Of a stretch of 6,737 nt of DNA, positions 1 to 6,222 are shown piece by piece. Source of the DNA: Candidatus Heimdallarchaeota archaeon. Lineage in GTDB: Archaea > Asgardarchaeota > Heimdallarchaeia > Heimdallarchaeales > Kariarchaeaceae. A program made the translations under genes and the position numbers. Under the pieces are notes generated by a model. It worked only from the letters and a program-made list of their open reading frames with translations, searched no databases and was not told the origin of the DNA. The stretch lies in NCBI GenBank assembly GCA_022574115.1, contig JACZSS010000151.1, positions 1 through 6,737 on the forward strand, given 5' to 3'. Positions within the stretch are counted from its first letter, which is position 1. Each line of letters opens with the position of its first letter.

Positions 1-1437
1 GAAAAACACGCAGTTGAACGCAACGAACGTAAGCGCAAAGTGAAGCTTGCCCAGCTTGTCGTTCATGTTGCGTCCATACATTTTCGGAAACCAGAAATGA
101 ATCGCTCCGAAGATGGCGAATATGGAGCCGCCGAAGACGATGTAATGGAAGTGAGCAACGATAAAATACGTGTCGTGGATATGAATATCGACCGGCAGTG
201 CCGCCATGAAGAGACCAGTCAAGCCGCCGATGATGAACAGCGATACGAACGCCAACGCGTAAAGCATCGGCGTTGTCAGCTCGATGGAGGCGCGCCACAA
301 CGTAGCCAGCCAGTTGAACACTTTGATGCCGGACGGCAAGGCGATCATCATGGTTGCCGTCATGAAGGCGAAGCCCACAAACGGGTTCATGCCGGCTTGA
401 AACATATGGTGGGCCCACACGATGAAGCCGAGCCCCATGATCGACGCCATCGCGATGACCATCGACTTGTATCCGAAAATCGGCTTGCGCGAAAAAACCG
501 GCAGCATCTCCGACGTCATGCCCATGGCGGGCAGGATCAGGACGTACACCTCGGGGTGTCCGAGGAACCAGAAGATATGTTGCCACAACAACGCATTGCC
601 GCCGCCTGCGCCCTCGACCGGTTCACCCGCCAGTATCACGCCGTGCGGCAGAAAGAAACTTGTCCCGATCAATCGATCGGCCGCCATCATCATAAGGCCG
701 GAGGCCGCCACCGGAAACGACAGCAGCAACAGTACCGCGACCACGAACTGTGCCCAGACCAGCAGTGGCAGGCGAAACCACGTCATGCCCGGCGCGCGCA
801 TATTGATAATCGTGGCCAGGAAGTTGAGCGAACCCAACGTCAGCGCGATCCACATCAGGGTCAGCGACAAGACCCACAGATCCATTCCCGTCCCTGATCC
901 GGGCACCGCGTCTCGCAGCGTACTGAGCGGTGGATACACGGTCCATCCGCCAGCCGCAGCGCCCCCCGCAACGAACAAGCTCAATAGCAGCGATACACCA
1001 GAGAGCGCGAACACCCAGTACGAAAGCATGTTGAGAAACGGAAACGCCATATCGCGCGCACCGATTTGAAGCGGGATGAGAAAGTTGCCAAACCCACCCA
1101 CGAGCAGTGGTGCGACCACAAAGAACACCATGATCGTGCCGTGCATGGTCACGAGCATGATGTAGAACTCGGGCGGCATCGATCCGCCCGAATCGGGCCA
1201 CAGCAGTTTGCCGATCACAGGCACCGGCTCCCACGGAAACGCGATCTGCCAGCGCATGAGCATCGCGAAGAATCCACCGACGAACAAAAAGAAAAGGGCC
1301 GTCACCATGTACTGCTTTCCGATCATCTTGTGATTGGTCGAATAGATATATTTTTTCCAAAAGCTGGTGGGCTCGGGATGCGGGTGTTCGTCGTGCACCG
1401 GAGAATGCATCGCTTGAATCGACGGGTCGTGGATCAT
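1..1437 (-). CDS. ctaD: Cytochrome c oxidase subunit I, A1-type heme-copper oxidase (3' end cut by window edge)
   Basis: This is the catalytic subunit of an aa3-type terminal oxidase. It reduces O2 to water at a heme a3-CuB centre and pumps protons across the membrane. The frame is open from ATG at 1437 to base 1, giving 479 codons without a stop; the family is usually about 530 residues or longer, so only the C-terminal end is missing. Visible landmarks are the STNHK start of the core (33-37), low-spin heme ligand H99 in TMHGT, CuB ligand H294 with cross-link Tyr298 in GHPEVY, CuB ligands H343/H344 in AHHMF, and heme ligands H429/H431 in VAHFHYI. D129 (D channel), E296 (the Glu of GHPEVY) and K372 in SGIKVF (K channel) mark the A1 class. 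A GGAAGGAG Shine-Dalgarno lies just upstream, and the ATG shares one base with the TGA of the preceding gene. GC-rich codon use and the strong ribosome site suggest a bacterial source, unlike the DNA right of about 1515. Confidence 0.96.
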   Translation of the reverse strand, partial: MIHDPSIQAMHSPVHDEHPHPEPTSFWKKYIYSTNHKMIGKQYMVTALFFLFVGGFFAMLMRWQIAFPWEPVPVIGKLLWPDSGGSMPPEFYIMLVTMHGTIMVFFVVAPLLVGGFGNFLIPLQIGARDMAFPFLNMLSYWVFALSGVSLLLSLFVAGGAAAGGWTVYPPLSTLRDAVPGSGTGMDLWVLSLTLMWIALTLGSLNFLATIINMRAPGMTWFRLPLLVWAQFVVAVLLLLSFPVAASGLMMMAADRLIGTSFFLPHGVILAGEPVEGAGGGNALLWQHIFWFLGHPEVYVLILPAMGMTSEMLPVFSRKPIFGYKSMVIAMASIMGLGFIVWAHHMFQAGMNPFVGFAFMTATMMIALPSGIKVFNWLATLWRASIELTTPMLYALAFVSLFIIGGLTGLFMAALPVDIHIHDTYFIVAHFHYIVFGGSIFAIFGAIHFWFPKMYGRNMNDKLGKLHFALTFVAFNCVFF

Positions 1438-1517
1438 CAGACTCCTTCCTCCCAATCCCAACCCCAGTCAGCGGGTTTCTTGCCCTCTTCGTACTTTTTC
1501 TGGAGCCAGGATTCGAA
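1437..1517 (-). CDS. ctaC: C-terminal fragment of the upstream oxidase gene, probably cytochrome c oxidase subunit II (5' part missing)
   Basis: Reading leftward from 1517, an in-frame tail of 26 codons starts FESWLQKK, ends DWEEGV and stops with TGA at 1439-1437. The TGA overlaps the ATG of subunit I (TGATG), a typical arrangement for translational coupling. The F-x-x-W-L pattern resembles the end of CoxB/CtaC, where a short helix follows the CuA domain, and subunit II normally lies directly before subunit I in such operons. The identification is therefore contextual. The frame stays open to the right of 1517, but the translation there no longer resembles subunit II (no CuA motif, serine-run sequence) and base composition drops sharply. 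The gene thus appears cut at about 1515. The tail has three tryptophans in five residues (WGWDW), which is longer and more aromatic than the ends I remember for this family. Confidence 0.6.
   Translation of the reverse strand, partial: FESWLQKKYEEGKKPADWGWDWEEGV
1440..1452 (-). promoter_or_regulatory. Shine-Dalgarno site for subunit I
   Basis: The minus strand reads GGGAGGAAGGAGTC directly before the TGATG overlap. This gives a near-consensus GGAAGGAG about five bases from the ATG at 1437. It lies inside the end of the upstream gene, so the two genes are probably translated from one mRNA. A ribosome site of this strength is not seen before any start in the AT-rich part of the window, which supports two different source genomes. 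Confidence 0.75.
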
Positions 1518-1520
1518 TAA
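1500..1520. other. Composition breakpoint; likely chimeric junction between two genomes
   Basis: GC falls from about 55-60 % to about 35-40 % within a few tens of bases here. On the minus strand the recognisable oxidase subunit II tail stops being recognisable at about 1517. On the plus strand a surface-protein reading frame becomes meaningful from about 1516, with no start codon before it on its own side. Both genes are thus truncated at the same place and point toward the break. No terminal repeats, tRNA or integrase accompany it. I infer a misassembly or ligation chimera. A genuine insertion is possible but would require both genes to be broken at once. Confidence 0.7.
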
Positions 1521-2031
1521 TGTTATCGTGACACATGCCACATCACTTGAAGAAGATAATTGGAATACTGGTGAGGAGGATTTGTTGGTGTTCTATGAGA
1601 ATAGGATCCTAAACAATTATACTGAAATTCAATTTTATGTAGATTGGGAAGTTTTTGGTGGATCCCAAGTCATGGATATCGTATTTTGGACCGATCGGCC
1701 GATTTGGGGAGCCTATGATAGACTACCAAATGAAGGATATATTACATATGTAGGAGTAAATGGAATAGACACAGAAATGTACATTGGTTCTGAAGTTGAT
1801 CAGACAACGTCTGCAATCCCATCTTTCAGCTCCTCTGAACTATCATCGAACGATATAAGCTCTGATCTTCAAACTGTGACGGAGGAAGTAGGCGTCTCAG
1901 GAAATGATACTGTGACTGAAGAGGGGCTTGGATTTGATTTGCCCATAAGTCGAGCATTTATCCTCCCATTTTTGGCTTTGATTATTTATCGAAAAAAAAA
2001 ATGGAAACTGAGTAACGTACACCAGATCTAA
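1516..2031 (+). CDS. Cell-surface protein with C-terminal membrane anchor (5' part missing at the junction)
   Basis: About 171 residues follow the junction, and no in-frame ATG occurs until well inside the fragment (MDIVFW), so the true start is lost. The first about 95 residues are rich in aromatic and beta-type sequence (for example YTEIQFYVDWEVF and MDIVFWTDRPIW), suggesting an extracellular beta-sandwich. Next comes a low-complexity Ser/Thr/Glu/Asp linker with the pentapeptide TVTEE twice, then a hydrophobic stretch in PISRAFILPFLALIIYRKKK. This layout of acidic linker, one helix and basic stop-transfer tail matches archaeal and bacterial C-terminal surface anchors or sorting signals, including those annotated in Asgard archaea. 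The ligand and function of the beta part are unknown to me. The same frame continues leftward to a GTG/ATG inside the oxidase gene, but those roughly 150 codons are antisense to subunit I and are not part of this protein. Confidence 0.65.
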   Translation, partial: NNVIVTHATSLEEDNWNTGEEDLLVFYENRILNNYTEIQFYVDWEVFGGSQVMDIVFWTDRPIWGAYDRLPNEGYITYVGVNGIDTEMYIGSEVDQTTSAIPSFSSSELSSNDISSDLQTVTEEVGVSGNDTVTEEGLGFDLPISRAFILPFLALIIYRKKKWKLSNVHQI

Positions 2032-2077
2032 AATTGTAACCTTGTTCACTAGAAAAACCTAAATCCAGATACATTTA

Positions 2078-2082
2078 GTGAG
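2078..2082 (+). promoter_or_regulatory. Weak Shine-Dalgarno-like GTGAG before the PLP-enzyme start
   Basis: GTGAG lies three bases before the ATG at 2086. Its GTGA core could pair with the 3' end of 16S rRNA (…GGTGATC… complement), but the spacing is shorter than usual. The 54-base gap after the surface-protein stop contains an A-rich AGAAAAACC segment at 2051-2059 but no convincing TATA box, so co-transcription with the upstream gene is also possible. Confidence 0.3.
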
Positions 2083-2085
2083 CAT

Positions 2086-3276
2086 ATGGAAGATCAATAT
2101 GAGCAGTATCGATCCTTGTTGAAAGATCACTCTTTTCCTCTTGCTATGATTGATCTTGATCTATTTGATGAAAATGCAGAGCAAATACTTCAACGATTAC
2201 AATCAGATGTGACAATTAGAATCGCTTCAAAGTCAGTAAGATCACCAGATTTATTACAGCGTATTCTTGATAAAAACGATAAATTCAAGGGAATCATGTG
2301 TTATTCACCAAAAGAGGCGAAGTTTCTAATAGAATTGGGATTTGACAACTTACTTATAGCATATCCTACAATGGACCGACAGGCAGTTAAAAATCTAATT
2401 CCAGAAATACAAAATGGTAAAACCATCTATTTCATGGTTGATGCTCAATCGCACCTTGATTTGATAGATGCAGTGTCAAATGGAGTTGATGTCAAGTTGT
2501 GCTTGGATATCGATATGAGCACGCGTCATTTGGGATTATATTTTGGGACCTATCGTTCACCAATTACCAATGTTGAGAAAACTCGATCCTTTATGGAATT
2601 GATTCAAAATTACGAAAATCTTGCTGTAAAAGGGATTATGGGATATGAGGCACAGATTTCTGGGGTTTCTGATAGAAGTCCTGCGCGAAGCAGGATATTA
2701 AATTTTATTGTGCGAAGACTTAAATCCATCTCCACCAAAACTATTACCAGCAGACGTCAAAAAGTCGTAGAACTGATTCAAGACATGGGGGTTGTGCTAG
2801 ATTTTGTTAATAGTGGGGGTACTGGAAGTATCGAGTCCACCACCAAAGAACCCTCGATTACGGAAGTAACTGTTGGATCAGGCTTCTTTGCACCTGCCTT
2901 ATTCGATGATTATGATCAATTTAAACATCATCCATCTTTGATTTTTGGACTTCAAATCGTAAGAAATCCTACGAAAAATATTTACACATGCCATGGGGGG
3001 GGTTATATGGCATCAGGAGCTGTAGTGATAGATAAACAACAAAAACCATTTTTACTTGAAGGATTAACCTATTTGGACAATGAAGGTTTTGGAGAGGTAC
3101 AAACGCCGTTAAAATACTCTGGGAACTTGGATTTACAAATTGGCGATCCCTTATTTTTTCGCCATGCCAAAGCAGGAGAGTTGTGTGAGCATTTCAACGA
3201 AATTTATCTCCTAGAAGACGGCAAAATAACGGGATCTGCCAAAACATATCGAGGATTGGGTAAGATTTTCCTTTAG
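2086..3276 (+). CDS. Fold-III PLP enzyme, D-threonine aldolase / D-serine dehydratase-like (alanine racemase N-terminal domain)
   Basis: This is a cytosolic pyridoxal-phosphate enzyme of 396 residues, the normal length for the family often annotated 'amino acid deaminase/aldolase'. The N-terminal TIM barrel is of alanine racemase type. Lys49 in RIASKSVR is the expected Schiff-base lysine after the first strand. SGGTGS (243-248) and VGSGFF (263-268) are the phosphate-binding loops. A C-terminal beta domain follows, with CHGGGYMASG (302-311) and HAKAGELCEHFNE (360-372). The latter takes the place of the HxC-type metal site of D-threonine aldolase and eukaryotic D-serine dehydratase, with H360, C367 and H369 as candidate ligands. 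A basic insert around 197-225 looks like a subfamily trait. The family implies cleavage or deamination of a D- or beta-hydroxy amino acid, but I cannot name the substrate. Its stop overlaps that of the PAP2 gene, and beyond that gene lies a sugar-lactone oxidase whose family often accompanies this one in Actinobacteria (from memory). Confidence 0.85.
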   Translation: MEDQYEQYRSLLKDHSFPLAMIDLDLFDENAEQILQRLQSDVTIRIASKSVRSPDLLQRILDKNDKFKGIMCYSPKEAKFLIELGFDNLLIAYPTMDRQAVKNLIPEIQNGKTIYFMVDAQSHLDLIDAVSNGVDVKLCLDIDMSTRHLGLYFGTYRSPITNVEKTRSFMELIQNYENLAVKGIMGYEAQISGVSDRSPARSRILNFIVRRLKSISTKTITSRRQKVVELIQDMGVVLDFVNSGGTGSIESTTKEPSITEVTVGSGFFAPALFDDYDQFKHHPSLIFGLQIVRNPTKNIYTCHGGGYMASGAVVIDKQQKPFLLEGLTYLDNEGFGEVQTPLKYSGNLDLQIGDPLFFRHAKAGELCEHFNEIYLLEDGKITGSAKTYRGLGKIFL

Positions 3277-4253
3277 TCCTTAAGAGGATTCTGGCTTGCT
3301 AGTTTAGTCTTCACAAAAATCACAGGAACAACAAGTAAAGCGACCAAGGCTACAGCAAAATATCTAATAAATCGAAGGATGTAACCCTCTGCTGAAAAAT
3401 CCTCCGCAATAGATTCAAAAATTGAATCCAGTCCGACCAAGACAATTAACACCAGGACAGCTCCAATAATGTATCGGATTAACGCAATCCCAATTCCCTT
3501 CCCTGTAGAGGAGAAATCTATGGTCACATCAAAGTCAATATGTTTTTGTTCGTAATTATTTCCCACCACACTTCCCGAAAGAAATCCAAGAAAGGTTGCG
3601 AATTCACTACCAAGAAATTCAAAGTCGGAAATCAAACCTGCTGTAAAAATTATCACAAGAGATACACCAATTATTAGCAGATTTTGTACATTCCTGGAGA
3701 ACGAGTTCCATTTCGTAAAAATCCCAGACATGTATTTGAGAACAACGAAAGTAACGAGAATACCCAAAAAAGCCCCTATGATTACGTCCTCAAAATAATG
3801 CACACCCAAATATGGCCTGGATAAGCTGATCATCAAAATTATGCCAATGCATACGATCCGAAAGATAGTGTTTTTTCTTTGACTAAAGAAATAACTCCAA
3901 AACGATCCTGAGGACATTGCATGGCCTGAAGGTGTACTATAGCCGAGTGCAAGCTCTTCTGCCATCTCTTCGCTGACAGCCCAATTTTCGATGTACGTTT
4001 CTTCAGCGACAAATGGCCTCGGATTTTGTATGATGCTTTTTAGCGTATTATTGATAATCGTTGAACCTAATACAACGAATGCAAGTCGGTATGCAAGCTC
4101 TTTGTTGTAGAGCCAATACAATCCAACGATAATCAATATATACCCTTCCTGTCCTCCTAGAAAGGTGAAAAATAAAAATATCTGCGTTAAAAAATCATTT
4201 CGACTCTCAGCAATGCTTTCAATTATTCCTGAGTTCCAAGGGAGTTCAGTCAC
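3273..4253 (-). CDS. PAP2-family integral membrane phosphatase with extended C-terminal membrane domain
   Basis: The 326-residue membrane protein carries the full phosphatidic-acid-phosphatase type 2 signature: K72-x6-R79-P80 (KSIIQNPRP), P108-S-G-H111, and S145-R146-x5-H152-x3-D156 (SRPYLGVHYFED). These form the vanadate-type phosphate pocket; H152 is the expected nucleophile, with H111 as acid. Likely substrates are lipid phosphates or polyprenyl diphosphates, but the sequence does not choose. About five helices make up the PAP2 core. Residues about 190-315 add roughly three or four more hydrophobic segments that the catalytic domain does not need. The start is GTG, with GGTGA four bases upstream and an AT-rich TATA-like element about 25 bases upstream, so it is probably transcribed separately from the oxidase 51 bases upstream. 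Its TAA shares bases with the TAG of the convergent PLP-enzyme gene. Confidence 0.92.
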   Translation of the reverse strand: MTELPWNSGIIESIAESRNDFLTQIFLFFTFLGGQEGYILIIVGLYWLYNKELAYRLAFVVLGSTIINNTLKSIIQNPRPFVAEETYIENWAVSEEMAEELALGYSTPSGHAMSSGSFWSYFFSQRKNTIFRIVCIGIILMISLSRPYLGVHYFEDVIIGAFLGILVTFVVLKYMSGIFTKWNSFSRNVQNLLIIGVSLVIIFTAGLISDFEFLGSEFATFLGFLSGSVVGNNYEQKHIDFDVTIDFSSTGKGIGIALIRYIIGAVLVLIVLVGLDSIFESIAEDFSAEGYILRFIRYFAVALVALLVVPVIFVKTKLASQNPLKD

Positions 4254-4271
4254 ATTTTCACCAAGATTGTA

Positions 4272-4286
4272 CTTTATATTAATTTA
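4272..4286 (-). promoter_or_regulatory. TATA-like promoter element for the PAP2 gene
   Basis: The minus strand reads TAAATTAATATAAAG here, centred about 25 bases before the GTG start at 4253. This is the position an archaeal TATA box would take for a leaderless or very short-leader transcript. The GGTGA at 4258-4262 would then be at or just beyond the mRNA 5' end, so either a short leader exists or the GGTGA is chance. The site lies in the 51-base gap after the oxidase stop codon. Confidence 0.4.
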
Positions 4287-4304
4287 GTGGGAGTGACTAG
4301 CTGT

Positions 4305-5606
4305 TCAATCATTAAATATCAGTTCTAAGTGGTCGTTCATGAAAATACCTTCAGGATCCATCTCCCGTCTGATCATCTGAAACGAATCCCACTTGGGATA
4401 TTTGGGAGCAAGCTCCTTTGCAGTTAAATAGTGGATTTTTCCCCAATGAGGTCGACCTCCATATTGAAGAAATATTTGCTCACACCCTTTGAAATATTTT
4501 TCAAAATTCATTCCCTGATAAAGGTGAACTGCGATATAGCATGAATCCTGTTGATATGCTGGGCTAAGGAAGATATCGTCACTTTTGACGAATCTCACTT
4601 CAACGGGGAATTGGACCTGAATTTTTTCGCGCTCGATATATCGCTTTAAAGCTAATATGACATCCTTTACTTGCTCCATTGGCATTGCATATTCCATTTC
4701 TGTAAAACGCACTAGTCGGGGAGTTACATATATTTTGTGACTAAGGTTAATTTTAGTACCTTCAGAGATGAGGGCACCTGCAAGCTTACTTACATATTTC
4801 GCAGTCCTTGGAAACCATTTGGTAAATTTACAGACAACACCCCACACCTTGTTTTCCATGATTATATCGCTGAAATAACTGGTAAACCGATTGTGCTTAA
4901 TTTCTTCCTCGGTCTTATTTGCCAACTTAAGTTGGACTGTGGAGGTATATGGAAACCAAAAGAATTCGAAACTTCGATTCTCGTGAATGTACTTCTCTAG
5001 ATTTTCAAGACAAACGTCAAGTTTCTCCTTCTTAGAGACCATTTTGAGCTTGTATTGTGTTTCCAGTTGAATCGTCAGTTCGATAATTATACCGAGCGCA
5101 CCAATCATAACTTGAGCTGCTTTAAATTTTGGATCTGAGGGATTATCAAGGAGTAAAATTTGAGAATTGCTCGTAATGATTTTCATTGAAACAGTATGGT
5201 TTGGCAGAGTTTGGTTCAGGATTCCACTCCCATGAGTACCAGTAGAATAAGCACCAGCTAGGGTTTGTACATCAATATCACCCATGTTTGAAAAACCCAA
5301 TTCATGTTGATCCAAAACTATTGCTGCATCTTTTAATGTCGTCCCAGCCTTAAAGGTTGCCTGTTTCAATTCTACATTTACCGAAATGAGCCCGGAATAG
5401 TCTTTCAATGAAATTAAAATATCCTTTGAGGGAACCACGCCCGTGAACGAGTGCCCTGAACCAGCAACCCGGATTTGTTTGTGTTCGTTTTTCGCACCAT
5501 GTACAATTGCTACAATTTCTTCTGACGTCATAGGATATTTAATCGTTACAGGTTGTATTTCTTCCGTCTTTGCCCAGTTTGACCATTTGGTTTTCTTGGG
5601 ACTCAT
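4305..5606 (-). CDS. FAD-dependent aldonolactone/alditol oxidase (VAO family, D-arabinono-1,4-lactone oxidase type)
   Basis: A flavoprotein of 433 residues from the ATG at 5606 (440 if GTG at 5627 is used; numbering here is from the GTG). The N-terminal FAD-binding domain contains VAGSGHSF (54-61), where His59 is the family's covalent flavin attachment site, then STGTHGSG (128-135) and GALGI (176-180). The C-terminal substrate cap has the family's EFFWFP (221-226), then E343-V-R345 and HWGK ending at K397. These match the Glu, Arg and Lys of the alditol oxidase active site. The C terminus has the usual DP-G-F-ND-L pattern. The expected reaction oxidises L-gulono-, L-galactono- or D-arabinono-lactone, or an alditol, with O2 or another acceptor; the substrate is not determined. 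I prefer the ATG start because a TATA-like AATTTATTAAC lies 30 bases before it, while nothing resembling a ribosome site precedes the GTG. The gene is divergent from the thioesterase. Confidence 0.9.
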   Translation of the reverse strand: MSPKKTKWSNWAKTEEIQPVTIKYPMTSEEIVAIVHGAKNEHKQIRVAGSGHSFTGVVPSKDILISLKDYSGLISVNVELKQATFKAGTTLKDAAIVLDQHELGFSNMGDIDVQTLAGAYSTGTHGSGILNQTLPNHTVSMKIITSNSQILLLDNPSDPKFKAAQVMIGALGIIIELTIQLETQYKLKMVSKKEKLDVCLENLEKYIHENRSFEFFWFPYTSTVQLKLANKTEEEIKHNRFTSYFSDIIMENKVWGVVCKFTKWFPRTAKYVSKLAGALISEGTKINLSHKIYVTPRLVRFTEMEYAMPMEQVKDVILALKRYIEREKIQVQFPVEVRFVKSDDIFLSPAYQQDSCYIAVHLYQGMNFEKYFKGCEQIFLQYGGRPHWGKIHYLTAKELAPKYPKWDSFQMIRREMDPEGIFMNDHLELIFND

Positions 5607-5745
5607 GACAGATTTTCTTAGAAACACCCAGTTAATAAATTGGATGGGGTATCGAGAGAATTTTAATGATTAAGTCACTGATCGTTGAAGCAATTCAAAG
5701 ACCTCAAGTTGAAAAGTTCAATAACATAAGAATTTCAGGTCATCC
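5607..5745. promoter_or_regulatory. Divergent intergenic region between lactone oxidase and thioesterase
   Basis: This 139-base AT-rich gap must hold both promoters of the divergent pair. The leftward TATA-like element is described separately. For the rightward gene I see only weak candidates: AATAACATAAG at 5720-5730, about 20 bases before the ATG, and GAATTTTAATGATTAAG at 5657-5673, about 80 bases before it. AGGT at 5737-5740, five bases from the ATG at 5746, may act as a short ribosome site. No clear inverted-repeat operator is visible. Confidence 0.35.
5631..5641 (-). promoter_or_regulatory. TATA-like promoter element for the lactone oxidase gene
   Basis: The minus strand reads AATTTATTAAC, centred about 30 bases upstream of the ATG at 5606, with no Shine-Dalgarno sequence between. 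The spacing fits an archaeal leaderless transcript starting at or next to that ATG. It would place the alternative GTG at 5627 upstream of the mRNA start, which is the reason for choosing the shorter protein. Confidence 0.4.
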
Positions 5746-6222
5746 ATGGAGCTTCCTAGTTCCTTGTATAAACTCGATCTAAGACTTCGATTTTCCGACA
5801 TCGATTCGGCTGGGATAGCATATTTTGGGAGTTTCCCATCATTTTTTGATGAATCCTTTATTGCTGCGATGCGAGAGAATAACATAAGATGGGATGACCA
5901 CAAGAAATTCAAATTCCTACTACCCATCATTGAACAAAAAACCAATTTCTTTCATCCACTTGATCTGGGAGATTTGGCTTCCATTTACATGGGAATTATC
6001 AAGATTGGAAATAGATCATTCAGGTCTCAACACCTTATAACTGTACAAAAGGACGGAAAGGATATATTGGTTGCAACTGGATATATTTCAAGAGTGACGG
6101 TCGGTTTTGAAACATTCAAGGCGATTCAAATTCCTGAATTACTTCTTAACATGCTCAAAAAATATAATGTCAATGTGGAGCTTTGGAATCTGATTGACCA
6201 AAGACTAAACGTTAAACTGTAA
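5746..6222 (+). CDS. Hot-dog fold acyl-CoA thioesterase (4-hydroxybenzoyl-CoA thioesterase / YbgC type)
   Basis: The protein has 158 residues, slightly longer than the usual 130-145 for this small cytosolic family. The N-terminal motif RFSDIDSAGIAYFGSFPSFF (15-34) matches the family signature x-D-x-D-x-x-G-I-x-Y/F-x-x-Y/F. The second aspartate, D20, corresponds to the catalytic Asp17 of Pseudomonas 4-hydroxybenzoyl-CoA thioesterase, and FDES (34-37) continues the first helix. Alternating beta segments follow (IIEQKTNFFHPLDLGD, ASIYMGIIKIGNRSF, SQHLITVQ, ILVATGYISRVTV), as expected for the hot-dog sheet. It would hydrolyse an acyl- or aroyl-CoA thioester as a dimer or tetramer; the acyl group is not evident. 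Its last 11 bases overlap the convergent phosphatase gene. It shares an upstream region with the lactone oxidase, but no pathway link is obvious. Confidence 0.88.
   Translation: MELPSSLYKLDLRLRFSDIDSAGIAYFGSFPSFFDESFIAAMRENNIRWDDHKKFKFLLPIIEQKTNFFHPLDLGDLASIYMGIIKIGNRSFRSQHLITVQKDGKDILVATGYISRVTVGFETFKAIQIPELLLNMLKKYNVNVELWNLIDQRLNVKL

Noticed and set aside
40..897. Plus-strand open frame of 285 codons, and another at 422-1069
   Set aside because: Both are antisense to the clearly recognisable oxidase subunit I. Their translations are His/Arg/Gln-rich or low in structure, as expected from shadow frames in GC-rich DNA.
623..1360. Minus-strand open frame of 245 codons beginning MEKIYLFDQ
   Set aside because: It lies on the same strand as subunit I but in another frame. 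The translation is Arg/Gly-rich with no membrane helices, while the true frame gives every oxidase motif.
1..1437. Frameshifted or pseudogene oxidase
   Set aside because: Translating the minus strand from 1437 gives 479 sense codons with no stop and intact motifs, so the gene is only cut by the window edge.
1500..1520. Insertion-sequence end or attachment site at the composition break
   Set aside because: I see no inverted terminal repeat, target duplication, tRNA fragment or recombinase gene nearby.
1066..2031. A single 321-residue plus-strand protein spanning the junction
   Set aside because: Its first about 150 codons are antisense to subunit I and the subunit II tail, and only the part from about 1516 looks like protein. 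The long frame is an accident of joining two sequences.
4737..5000. Plus-strand frame of 87 codons, and another at 5443-5673
   Set aside because: Both are antisense to the FAD oxidase, have no recognisable family and no convincing start signals.
5718..5945. Minus-strand frame of 75 codons
   Set aside because: It is antisense to the thioesterase N-terminal motif region and has no features of its own.
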